NCBI GenBank assembly: GCA_046719575.1
Contig: JBDNCP010000045.1
Location: 1-31,422 of the forward strand
Reading direction: 5' to 3'
DNA: 31,422 bases
Source of the DNA: Thermoleptolyngbya sp046719575
GTDB lineage: Bacteria; Cyanobacteriota; Cyanobacteriia; Elainellales; Elainellaceae
In this document: positions 25,269 to 31,422 of the stretch, in pieces
Layout: each line of letters opens with the position of its first letter
How positions within the stretch are numbered: the stretch's first letter is position 1
Made by a program: the position numbers and the translations under genes
Notes under the pieces: model-generated
Database searches by the model: none
Told to the model about the DNA's origin: nothing
The model's input: only the letters and a program-made list of their open reading frames with translations

Positions 25269-26615
25269 ATGTCAAAATACGACTCTCATCTGAAATGTTC
25301 GTTTTGTGGTAAGTCGCAAGAGCAGGTTCGCAAGCTCATCGCTGGGCCAGGGGTCTACATTTGCGATGAGTGCGTTGACCTATGCAACGAAATCTTGGAT
25401 GAGGAGCTATTTGACTCTAGTTCCACAGTGCCTCAGCCTTCGCCTCGCCGAGAGCAGCAGCCTGAAAAGCGAGCAGCTCGTGCGCCGCGTCTTTCCCTCA
25501 GCCAGATTCCCAAGCCCCGCGAGATTAAGAAGCATCTGGATGAGCATGTCATTGGTCAAGACGAGGCTAAGAAAATTCTTTCAGTTGCAGTTTATAACCA
25601 CTACAAGCGTCTTAGCTTTGTGCAGAGCAAGGCTGCGAATGGCGGAAAGGCGGACGATGCTGTTGAGTTGCAGAAGTCCAACATCCTGCTGATTGGCCCA
25701 ACAGGCTGTGGTAAAACCCTGCTAGCCCAAACCCTGGCGGAAATGCTGGATGTGCCTTTTGCGGTGGCCGATGCGACCACGCTGACGGAGGCAGGATATG
25801 TCGGCGAGGACGTAGAGAATATCTTGCTGCGGCTGTTGCAAGTGGCCGATCTGGATGTAGAAGAGGCACAGCGCGGAATTATCTACATCGACGAAATAGA
25901 CAAAATAGCCCGCAAAAGTGAGAATCCTTCGATCACGCGGGATGTGTCGGGCGAGGGCGTGCAGCAGGCCTTGCTGAAGATGTTGGAGGGAACTGTCGCC
26001 AATGTACCGCCGCAGGGAGGGCGCAAGCATCCTTACCAAGACTGTATCCAAATTGACACGAGTAACATTCTCTTTATCTGCGGCGGCGCGTTTGTGGGTC
26101 TGGAAAAGGCAGTAGAGCAGCGGATTGGCAAAAAGTCGATGGGCTTTGTGCAGCCGGGTGACGCGCAGCAATCTAAGGATAAGCGGACTGCGGATGTGCT
26201 AAAGCATCTGGAGCCGGATGACTTGGTTAAGTTTGGGCTGATTCCTGAATTTATTGGGCGTGTACCGGTGATAGCGGTGGTGAACCCGCTGGATGAGGAC
26301 GCACTGGCAGCTATTTTGACAGAACCCCGCAGTGCCTTGGTCAAACAGTACCAAAAGCTGATGAAGATGGACAACGTGCAGCTTGAGTTTAAGCCAGACG
26401 CAATCCGGGCGATCGCCAAAGAAGCCTACCGCCGCAAGACCGGGGCCCGCGCTCTCCGCAGTATTGTTGAAGAGCTGATGTTGGACGTGATGTATGAGTT
26501 GCCCTCGCGCAAGGATGTGACGCGCTGCGCCATTACCCGCGAGATGGTAGAGAAGCGCTCGACGGCGGAGTTGCTGTTGCATCCCTCTTCGCTGCCTAAG
26601 CCGGAGTCTGCGTAG
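25269..26615 (+). CDS. clpX: ATP-dependent Clp protease ATP-binding subunit ClpX
   Basis: The product is 448 residues. The N-terminal C4 zinc-binding domain has C10, C13, C32 and C35, which bind adaptors and substrates. The AAA+ module follows: Walker A GPTGCGKT, pore loop GYVGEDVEN, Walker B IIYIDEIDK and sensor region GGAFVGLEK. The ClpP-docking IGF-type loop corresponds to QRIGKKSMGF. It unfolds tagged proteins and feeds them to ClpP. AGAGG lies 5 bp before the ATG, and only 9 bp separate it from the clpP stop codon, so the two are co-transcribed. A basic proline-rich linker (about 55-80) joins the zinc domain to the AAA+ core. Confidence 0.98.
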   Translation: MSKYDSHLKCSFCGKSQEQVRKLIAGPGVYICDECVDLCNEILDEELFDSSSTVPQPSPRREQQPEKRAARAPRLSLSQIPKPREIKKHLDEHVIGQDEAKKILSVAVYNHYKRLSFVQSKAANGGKADDAVELQKSNILLIGPTGCGKTLLAQTLAEMLDVPFAVADATTLTEAGYVGEDVENILLRLLQVADLDVEEAQRGIIYIDEIDKIARKSENPSITRDVSGEGVQQALLKMLEGTVANVPPQGGRKHPYQDCIQIDTSNILFICGGAFVGLEKAVEQRIGKKSMGFVQPGDAQQSKDKRTADVLKHLEPDDLVKFGLIPEFIGRVPVIAVVNPLDEDALAAILTEPRSALVKQYQKLMKMDNVQLEFKPDAIRAIAKEAYRRKTGARALRSIVEELMLDVMYELPSRKDVTRCAITREMVEKRSTAELLLHPSSLPKPESA

Positions 26616-26656
26616 GGTTTGCTAGGTTAAAGGGTTGCTAGGTCAGGATTGACTCG

Positions 26657-27529
26657 ATGCCTTACTGCTCGATTCGCGGCGTTGATCACTATTACGAATG
26701 GATTTGTGAATCTGGCTCAGATCCATCGGGCGATAGGTCTGTGCTGGTGTTTTTGCACGGGTGGGCGGGTTCTGCCCGCTATTGGGAATCGACGGCGCGG
26801 CGGCTGATCTCGCAATATGACTGTTTGCTCTATGATCTGCGGGGGTTTGGGCGATCGCACTTACCCCGTCCTATTCCAGAGGACGTGGCCGCCCTTGGCT
26901 ATGAGCTAGAAACCTACGCAGACGACCTAGCGCTGCTGCTGGATTCCCTCGGTGTAGAACGAGTAACACTAAATGCTCATTCCACTGGAGCATCAATCGC
27001 CGTCTTTTTTCTGAACCAGTATGCCGAGCGAGTCGATCGCGCTATTTTGACATGCAGCGGCATTTTTGAATACAACCAACAGGCGTTTGAAGCCTTCTAC
27101 CGCTTTGGGAAATATGTGGTAGATTTTCGCCCCGGCTGGCTGCGCTATGTTCCACTAGTAGACCGCATGTTTATGGCACGTTTTTTGCGTCGGTCTATTC
27201 CAGCGGGCGATCGCCGCGCATTCCTGGCAGACTATCTGGATGCCGACTACGAAGCGGCCTTGGGCACGATCTACACGGCCGTCAGCAAAAAGGCCGTCGA
27301 AGTGATGCCCCAAGAATTTGCCCGCCTCACTGTTCCCACGTTGCTGATTTCTGGTGAATACGACCAGATTATTCCTGCCCACATGGGGCAGCAGGCCGCC
27401 GACCTGAGCGATCACGTCACCCATCGCGTCATCGCCAACACTGGACACTTCCCGATGCTGGAAGATCCAGAAACCTATCTGGAAACAATCCATACATTCC
27501 TAAACCAGACGCTAAAACCGGTCACCTAG
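26657..27529 (+). CDS. alpha/beta hydrolase
   Basis: The product is 290 residues. The fold's marks are all present: oxyanion-hole HGWAGS (34-39), nucleophile elbow NAHSTGAS with S109, acid D236 in SGEYDQIIP, and H264 in NTGHFPMLEDP. A helical cap lies between about 140 and 210. The elbow has alanine in place of the usual first glycine of GxSxG. It is a cytoplasmic serine hydrolase of unknown substrate; haloperoxidase- or lactonase-like relatives are common. It lies 41 bp after clpX in the same direction and might be read with it, although no functional link is evident. Confidence 0.9.
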   Translation: MPYCSIRGVDHYYEWICESGSDPSGDRSVLVFLHGWAGSARYWESTARRLISQYDCLLYDLRGFGRSHLPRPIPEDVAALGYELETYADDLALLLDSLGVERVTLNAHSTGASIAVFFLNQYAERVDRAILTCSGIFEYNQQAFEAFYRFGKYVVDFRPGWLRYVPLVDRMFMARFLRRSIPAGDRRAFLADYLDADYEAALGTIYTAVSKKAVEVMPQEFARLTVPTLLISGEYDQIIPAHMGQQAADLSDHVTHRVIANTGHFPMLEDPETYLETIHTFLNQTLKPVT

Positions 27530-27742
27530 CGTGTACCGCCTATCGCCTATCTGTCACTCTAGGCGAGCAACCGCAGAATTATATCAATGTAAACCTGGGT
27601 AAACCTGGCCGGTGACGGTACTCAGCGCACAGCCGACCGAGCCAGCAGTTAAATTCGTCTTGGCGAGCTGAAATTCTCCCAGCACGGACTCCGCCTGCTT
27701 GATCAAGATTTGATACATGAGAACAGAGTTGAGTGAGTTGAG

Positions 27743-27821
27743 TAGACTTCTTGCGTGAATGGTGGCGCGGCGACACCGCGCCACCATTCACGCCCTCAAA
27801 ACAGCATTCATGCAAGAGGTT
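27743..27821. repeat. 79-bp hairpin repeat, copy B
   Basis: The same element as 10973-11051. The stem is GTGAATGGTGGCGCGG (27755-27770), loop CGACA, exact complement to 27791. Against copy A, one stem pair is changed from C-G to G-C and the loop differs, while flanks and terminal inverted repeats are identical. It again lies between convergent genes. Confidence 0.85.
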
Positions 27822-27949
27822 TAGTGACTTGAATGACTTGAGCGCGTTTCTCCAGATGAACTGGAAATTCGCTGGGCAATGTCGCATTAAACATTAAACA
27901 GGGTGTAATTACACAGGGTGTATAAGCCAAACGTCAGGCTGCAAACCTG

Positions 27950-27973
27950 GATGAAAAGCTTGATGAAAAGCTT
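27950..27973. repeat. 12-bp perfect tandem duplication
   Basis: GATGAAAAGCTT twice head to tail, 19-42 bp beyond the 3' end of the methyltransferase gene. Confidence 0.85.
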
Positions 27974-27991
27974 CAAATTAACCCCAAATCC

Positions 27992-28954
27992 CTAATCTCT
28001 AACCCTTGGGATTTCTTTACGGATGGCCCGAAACATCCCAAAGCGGCACAACCCCACGCCAAACGCTAGCCACATGAGCAAAATCGTTGGAACCTCTCGC
28101 AGCGATTTGATCAAGCCGGGAATGCCGAATTTCACCAGACCAGCGGGTCGCGCTATGCCCTGCCAGATCGAGTCGGGCCAGGAGGGCAGCGTTTCCTTTG
28201 ACCAGTCGGCGGTGATGACGGGGCCATCAGTCAGTCCTGTAGCCTCTAGCAGTTCCGAAAATCCTTCAATGCTGGCGAATTCTGGGTGCGACCATTGATC
28301 TAGCAGTTGCCGCATGACAGTGCGTTCCCAGAGCTTCAGGGGAATTTGGCGATCATCCCGTTGGTTCCAGTCGGCGACAACCAGCACACCACCGGGTTTC
28401 AGCACGCGCATCAGCTCTTTTGCAAAAATGGCCTTGTCGGGCATGTGCGGCCCGGCTTCTACCGACCAGACGACATCGAAGCTGGCATCGGGAAAAGACA
28501 ACGCCATTGCGTCGTCCACCAGAAACTTAGCGCTCACCCCAGGCGGCGTGAGTTCTTGGGCCCGCTTCACCTGCTGAGGGCTGATGGTGACGCCTGTGAC
28601 GTTGAAGCCGTAGTCTTGCGCCAGGATGCGGCTACTGCCGCCGATGCCGCAGCCAACATCTAGCAGGGTAGAGCCGCGCGGCAGGCGATCGAGTCCGCCC
28701 CAGCGCACCATTTCATGCACAAAGTCGGCTTTGGCTTTGAGAAAATCCTTGCGGCGCGGCGGTGAGCCGTAGTGCCCCAGATGAATATGCTCGCCCCAGT
28801 AAAACTCTAGGATGCCGTCTTGAGTCCATTCGTCGTAGGAGCGGGCGACGGAATCGCCGGACTGGTAGCGGCGAGCGGTTAGGAGGTAGAGAATGGTGCC
28901 GATGAGCAACGTTGCCAGCAGCAGGATAAGGGCGATCGCCAGAAGAGAACCCAT
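27992..28954 (-). CDS. 2-methyl-6-phytyl-1,4-benzoquinol methyltransferase (VTE3-type, Sll0418-like)
   Basis: The product is 320 residues. An N-terminal hydrophobic segment (2-25) anchors it to the membrane. The SAM-binding motif LDVGCGIGGSS is at 98-108, followed by GVTISPQQVKRA, DDAMALSFPDASFDVVWS and EAGPHMPDK. The final 30 residues, including EVPTILLMWLAFGVGLCRFGMF, form a second membrane-associated segment. As I recall it, the whole chain closely follows Synechocystis Sll0418, the methyltransferase that methylates the MPBQ and MSBQ rings in tocopherol and plastoquinone synthesis. The call therefore rests on full-length resemblance, not just the generic fold. It is monocistronic and convergent with the hydrolase. 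Confidence 0.9.
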   Translation of the reverse strand: MGSLLAIALILLLATLLIGTILYLLTARRYQSGDSVARSYDEWTQDGILEFYWGEHIHLGHYGSPPRRKDFLKAKADFVHEMVRWGGLDRLPRGSTLLDVGCGIGGSSRILAQDYGFNVTGVTISPQQVKRAQELTPPGVSAKFLVDDAMALSFPDASFDVVWSVEAGPHMPDKAIFAKELMRVLKPGGVLVVADWNQRDDRQIPLKLWERTVMRQLLDQWSHPEFASIEGFSELLEATGLTDGPVITADWSKETLPSWPDSIWQGIARPAGLVKFGIPGLIKSLREVPTILLMWLAFGVGLCRFGMFRAIRKEIPRVRD

Positions 28955-29015
28955 GCTTAAGTGCTTAAGTCGCGTGTCAGCGACTAGTAGAACAGTTGAG
29001 TCAAAAAGGACAAAT

Positions 29016-29051
29016 ATTGAGTCTCAATCACAAATACGATTGTAACGTTAC
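29016..29051. promoter_or_regulatory. two short palindromes upstream of the MPBQ methyltransferase
   Basis: ATTGAGTCTCAAT (29016-29028, odd-centred) and GTAACGTTAC (29042-29051, perfect) lie 62-97 bp before the start on the minus strand, 13 bp apart. They have the size of regulator half-site pairs; no regulator can be named. Confidence 0.3.
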
Positions 29052-29373
29052 TTTAACATTGGGTTCTAAGTTGAGTTTTCGCTGGGTCTACCTCAATGGA
29101 CAGCTTGCCAGTTGACTACTTTGCCGAGAGTGGTACACCCCTTTGCCCCTTAGTCTGTCCTCTGTAGGCATTGCGATTGGGAATTGGGAGTGGCTTGGAA
29201 ACGTGCTTTGAATAATTTTCGATTACTGCTGCAACCCTAATGCTGTTGGCCTTGGTAGAACCGTAGTTGCAAGGTTTTCTGGTATCCGGACTCAAACGAA
29301 GTTTACATCCGTTGACAGATTGGATGGATATCTCCCAGATTCTGCGAATCCCAGACCTGAAGCAGCTTGATAG

Positions 29374-29408
29374 CTCTTTTTATATTCTTCTCAAGAATAT
29401 AAAAAGAG
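29374..29408. repeat. perfect 16-bp stem palindrome with 3-nt loop
   Basis: CTCTTTTTATATTCTT, loop CTC, then the exact complement. It is AT-rich and lies more than 330 bp from the nearest gene end. It is neither followed by a U-tract nor flanked by visible terminal repeats. Confidence 0.9.
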
Positions 29409-29539
29409 GAATGACTCCGTTCAAGCTCTTGGGCACGTAGCTGCCTTCCCGCCCTGGTTGACTGAATCAATCATCTTTTTGCTCAATCTTTTTGCCTAGG
29501 CAGGCTGAGCGATGTCAAACCCAATACTAACCTAGATTC

Positions 29540-29568
29540 GGTTGGGTTACGCCAACGCCAACCCAACC
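29540..29568. repeat. GGTTGGGTT hairpin repeat
   Basis: GGTTGGGTT and AACCCAACC form a perfect 9-bp stem around an 11-nt loop, followed by TACG. Sequences of this type (GTAGGTTGGGTT... AACCCAACC) are frequent dispersed repeats in cyanobacteria. Confidence 0.6.
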
Positions 29569-29690
29569 TACGAGCGGATTAAGATTGCAGGAGTTTGGTT
29601 CGTCAATCAACTCCCCGCCTTTAATTTTTTAAGCGGAGCTATGAACGAGCTTGCTGGAGTCCTCGTAGACGCTTGACAGACCATCCAACA

Positions 29691-29718
29691 CTGCAAATCC
29701 AAAACTGCAAATCCAAAA
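29691..29718. repeat. 14-bp perfect tandem duplication
   Basis: CTGCAAATCCAAAA twice head to tail, 30 bp beyond the 3' end of ald. Confidence 0.9.
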
Positions 29719-29747
29719 TTGAAGCCAGCATCAAGCATCGATATAGG

Positions 29748-30833
29748 CTACGCCAAGTCGGGGAAAACCTGCTGCACAGCGGGATGTACCAAACGATGAT
29801 CCTGCACGTTTAGCCCCTTAGCCAGAGCTTCATCCGTTTCCAGCGCCTTGAGTCCCTGGTTGGCCAGCTTCACGACGTAGGGTAGGGTGCTGTTGTTGAG
29901 CGCCTGCGTCGCTGTCCAGGGGACGGCTCCGGGCATATTGGGTACGCCATAGTGAACCACACCCGACACCTCGTAGGTAGGCTGCGTGTGGGAGGTGGGG
30001 TGAAGGGTTTCCACACAGCCGCCCTGATCCACCGCCACGTCTACGATGACCGAACCTGTCCGCATTTGCTCCACCAAGCTAGCGGGAACTAGGATTGGCG
30101 CACGTCGGCCTGGCACCAGCACTGCACCAATTAACAGGTCGGCATCGGCAACAGCGGCTTCGATCTCGGCGGCATTGCTGTAGAGCAGTTCCACCCGTGA
30201 GCCAAACAATGTTTCCAGGTAAGACAGCCGCTCCACATTGATGTCGAAAATTTGCACCTGAGCGCCCAGCCCGACGGCCATCTTGGCGGCTTCAGTGCCG
30301 ACTACGCCGCCGCCCAGAATCACGACTTTGCCTGGTTTAACCCCTGGCACACCGCCCAGCAGCACGCCGCGCCCACCCTGCTGCCGTTCCAAAAAGCGTG
30401 CGCCAAACTGCACCGAGAGCCGTCCAGCGATGATGCTCATGGGGGTTAGCAGGGGCAGGCTGCGGTTGGGCAGTTCGACCGTTTCATAGGCGATCGCCGT
30501 CAGCCCCACCTGCATTAGTTGCTCCGTCAGTCCTCGTGCCGCTGCTAGGTGCAGATAGGTAAAGAGCAACTGGTCTTTTTGCATTAGGTTATATTCCGCA
30601 GGCAGCGGCTCCTTCACCTTTACGACCATTTCTCGGTTCCAGGCATCCTGAGCGGTGGGCACTACCTTAGCGCCCGCCCGGAGATAGTCCTCATCCGCAA
30701 ACCCAGCGCCCACGCCCGCTTGAGTTTCAATGAAAACGGTGTGCCCTGCTTCGGTGAGCGTGCGGACACTGCTGGGACTCAGCCCCACTCGAAATTCCTG
30801 GTCTTTAATCTCTTTTGGAACGCCAATTTCCAT
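29748..30833 (-). CDS. ald: alanine dehydrogenase
   Basis: The product is 361 residues. It interconverts L-alanine and pyruvate plus ammonium with NAD. The N-terminus MEIGVPKEIKDQEFRVGLSP is typical; the catalytic lysine and histidine are K74 (VKVKEP) and H95 (FTYLHLAA), and the NAD motif ILGGGVVGTEAAKMA is at 172-186. The C-terminal half keeps the HYGVPNMPGAVPWTATQALNN signature, read as HYGVPNMPG and PWTATQALNN. GAGG lies 7 bp before the ATG. The gene stands alone on the minus strand, divergent from the hli gene with a 213-bp shared spacer. The length is usual for the family and nothing is missing. Confidence 0.97.
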   Translation of the reverse strand: MEIGVPKEIKDQEFRVGLSPSSVRTLTEAGHTVFIETQAGVGAGFADEDYLRAGAKVVPTAQDAWNREMVVKVKEPLPAEYNLMQKDQLLFTYLHLAAARGLTEQLMQVGLTAIAYETVELPNRSLPLLTPMSIIAGRLSVQFGARFLERQQGGRGVLLGGVPGVKPGKVVILGGGVVGTEAAKMAVGLGAQVQIFDINVERLSYLETLFGSRVELLYSNAAEIEAAVADADLLIGAVLVPGRRAPILVPASLVEQMRTGSVIVDVAVDQGGCVETLHPTSHTQPTYEVSGVVHYGVPNMPGAVPWTATQALNNSTLPYVVKLANQGLKALETDEALAKGLNVQDHRLVHPAVQQVFPDLA

Positions 30834-30988
30834 GTCAACACCTCAAAGGCTCCCCGACCCATCGTGGAGACAGTAAATTCCTGTATACTCCCAAGGTAAA
30901 TCCTTTTTTTCGAGAGAGCCTTCGCCCAGATGGGGAGATTTTAGCGCTCTTTTTAGTGCTCTACAGAAGGAAGTTTGGGCGGTCTGGA

Positions 30989-31016
30989 TTGACGAATGGG
31001 CCGCACTCTCTACAAT
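30989..31016 (+). promoter_or_regulatory. sigma-70-type promoter of the hli gene
   Basis: TTGACG (30989-30994), a 16-bp spacer and TACAAT (31011-31016) match the consensus at five of six positions in each box. The start point would be near 31023, leaving about a 24-nt leader before the ATG at 31047. Confidence 0.75.
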
Positions 31017-31024
31017 GGAGAGGA

Positions 31025-31042
31025 CGAGTAAAGAATTGTAAA
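31025..31042 (-). promoter_or_regulatory. HLR1-like RpaB box overlapping the hli leader
   Basis: Read on the minus strand: TTTACAAT, 2 bp, TTTACTCG. The HLR1 consensus is two (G/T)TTACA(T/A)(T/A) octamers separated by 2 bp. The first octamer fits fully, the second in its first five bases. Its position just after the predicted start point would suit repression by RpaB in low light. Confidence 0.45.
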
Positions 31043-31046
31043 AGCC

Positions 31047-31223
31047 ATGACTCAAACGCCTCCACAACCGACCGTAACTCCGAAGCTCCAGGAACCGAAG
31101 TTTGGCTTTAATGAATACGCTGAGCGTCTGAATGGGCGAGCAGCAATGGTGGGGTTTTTGATTACGCTGGCGATTGAATACTTAACGGGTCAGGGCTTGC
31201 TATCCTGGCTGGGTCTTTACTAG
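31047..31223 (+). CDS. hli: high-light-inducible (one-helix LHC-like) protein
   Basis: The product is 58 residues, ATG 31047 to TAG 31221-31223. After a polar N-terminus (FGFNEYAERLNGR) comes the chlorophyll-binding motif ExxNGRxAMxGF in AERLNGRAAMVGF, followed by one transmembrane helix, LITLAIEYLTGQGLLSWLG. Hli proteins sit in the thylakoid membrane and protect photosystem II and chlorophyll synthesis under excess light, usually as dimers. The length and motif leave little doubt. Its promoter and an RpaB-box-like element are visible directly upstream, consistent with light-stress control. It is convergent with the partial gene at the right edge, with only 20 bp between the stop codons. Confidence 0.95.
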   Translation: MTQTPPQPTVTPKLQEPKFGFNEYAERLNGRAAMVGFLITLAIEYLTGQGLLSWLGLY

Positions 31224-31243
31224 TCTGATCGGCTTATCTAGCG

Positions 31244-31422
31244 CTAAGCCTGTTTCTTCAGCAGATCCCCCACCGTCTGTGCCGCTGCTAGTTGCGCCCA
31301 GGTGGTGGGGATGAATGTAATACGCCGCAGCTTTTGGCTGGGGATGGGGCTGGGCAGCGATCGCACGTCTCCCAGTACCAGCTTGTAATACCAATCTTGA
31401 TCTTTGGGGCCAGGAGTTGCTG
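31244..31422 (-). CDS. C-terminal fragment of an unrecognised protein
   Basis: The last 58 residues are visible; the frame runs off the right edge and stops at 31244-31246. The sequence (KDQDWYYKLVLGDVRSLPSP, then a basic strand LRRITFIPTTWAQLAAA and a helix GDLLKK) has good coding character, and a competing frame (31200-31394) does not. I do not recognise the family. The tail has no membrane segment or catalytic motif that I can name. It ends 20 bp from the hli stop codon. Confidence 0.65.
   Translation of the reverse strand, partial: ATPGPKDQDWYYKLVLGDVRSLPSPIPSQKLRRITFIPTTWAQLAAAQTVGDLLKKQA

Larger units (their letters stand above)
27530..27991. other. 462-bp spacer between convergent hydrolase and methyltransferase genes
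   Basis: It contains a GTAAACCTGG x2 duplication (27589-27608), the second copy of the 79-bp hairpin repeat (27743-27821), two CAGGGTGTA motifs near 27900-27920, and a 12-bp duplication (27950-27973). No gene is supported. Confidence 0.6.
28955..29747. other. 793-bp non-coding stretch between two minus-strand genes
   Basis: It contains the palindromes at 29016-29051, a perfect 35-nt palindrome (29374-29408), a GGTTGGGTT/AACCCAACC hairpin repeat (29540-29568) and a 14-bp duplication (29691-29718). There is no open frame with coding character and no recognisable structured RNA. Confidence 0.6.

Noticed and set aside
27579..27887. Overlapping short minus-strand frames around hairpin copy B
   Set aside because: They read through the non-coding 79-bp repeat and have no conserved features.
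29280..29450. Cobalamin-riboswitch-like pieces on the minus strand (AGTCCGGATACC and GGGAAGGC)
   Set aside because: The two pieces are far apart and the rest of the conserved core, including the GCC-ACTG and CGC-ACTGT boxes, is missing; no cobalamin gene follows. An Infernal search with RF00174 would decide.
31200..31394. 64-codon minus-strand frame at the right edge
   Set aside because: It overlaps hli and the better-supported frame ending at 31244; its His/Pro/Gly-rich composition looks like an off-frame reading.

Overview
This window is cyanobacterial chromosome. The HIP1 palindrome GCGATCGC occurs throughout on both strands. The genes include a one-helix high-light-inducible protein, a VTE3-type tocopherol/plastoquinone methyltransferase, a GlcE-like glycolate oxidase subunit, and the asd-dapA-rnj / tig-clpP-clpX neighbourhood familiar from cyanobacteria. 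The genus cannot be fixed from the sequence alone; a filamentous or Leptolyngbya-like lineage would fit, but that is a guess. I see no rRNA, tRNA, CRISPR array or intact transposase gene.

Layout. Positions 1-5482 are an accessory region that looks like anti-phage defence. It holds the last 57 codons of a probable Eco57I/PglX-type DNA methyltransferase, a two-gene minus-strand unit (ImmA/IrrE-type zinc peptidase followed 4 bp later by a PIN-like protein), and a divergent plus-strand gene for a large PLD-nuclease/SF2-helicase fusion. The helicase gene ends inside a dispersed repeat that is itself split by a second small inverted-repeat element (5470-5665). From 5699 on the genes are mostly core: icd (-), a REC-LuxR response regulator (+), a GT25-like glycosyltransferase (-), glcE (+), a CHASE2-PAS-GGDEF diguanylate cyclase (-), an M1 aminopeptidase with HEAT repeats (+), a 48-residue conserved-looking small protein (+), RNase J (-), dapA and asd (-), tig, clpP and clpX (+), an alpha/beta hydrolase (+), the MPBQ/MSBQ methyltransferase (-), alanine dehydrogenase (-), an Hli protein (+), and the 3' end of an unrecognised gene (-).

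How the genes fit together. asd and dapA, 32 bp apart, make the first committed steps of the lysine/diaminopimelate branch and are followed in the same direction by RNase J. Reading the other way, trigger factor, ClpP and ClpX form a folding-and-degradation group, with clpP and clpX 9 bp apart. icd, glcE and ald handle 2-oxoglutarate, photorespiratory glycolate and alanine. The hli gene has a clean sigma-70-type promoter followed by an RpaB-box-like element.

The most distinctive non-coding features are three. (1) Short hairpin elements sit in three convergent gene junctions. Two are 79-bp copies of one repeat whose perfect 16-bp stems differ by a compensatory base-pair change. (2) Short tandem duplications with 10-18 bp units occur in nearly every long spacer, and in-frame ones occur in the disordered tail of trigger factor. 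The best is six 13-bp units ahead of clpP. (3) An isolated, perfect 35-nt palindrome lies at 29374-29408. No complete and clearly new multi-gene system is visible; the defence-like module at the left edge is the best candidate, and it is cut by the window boundary.
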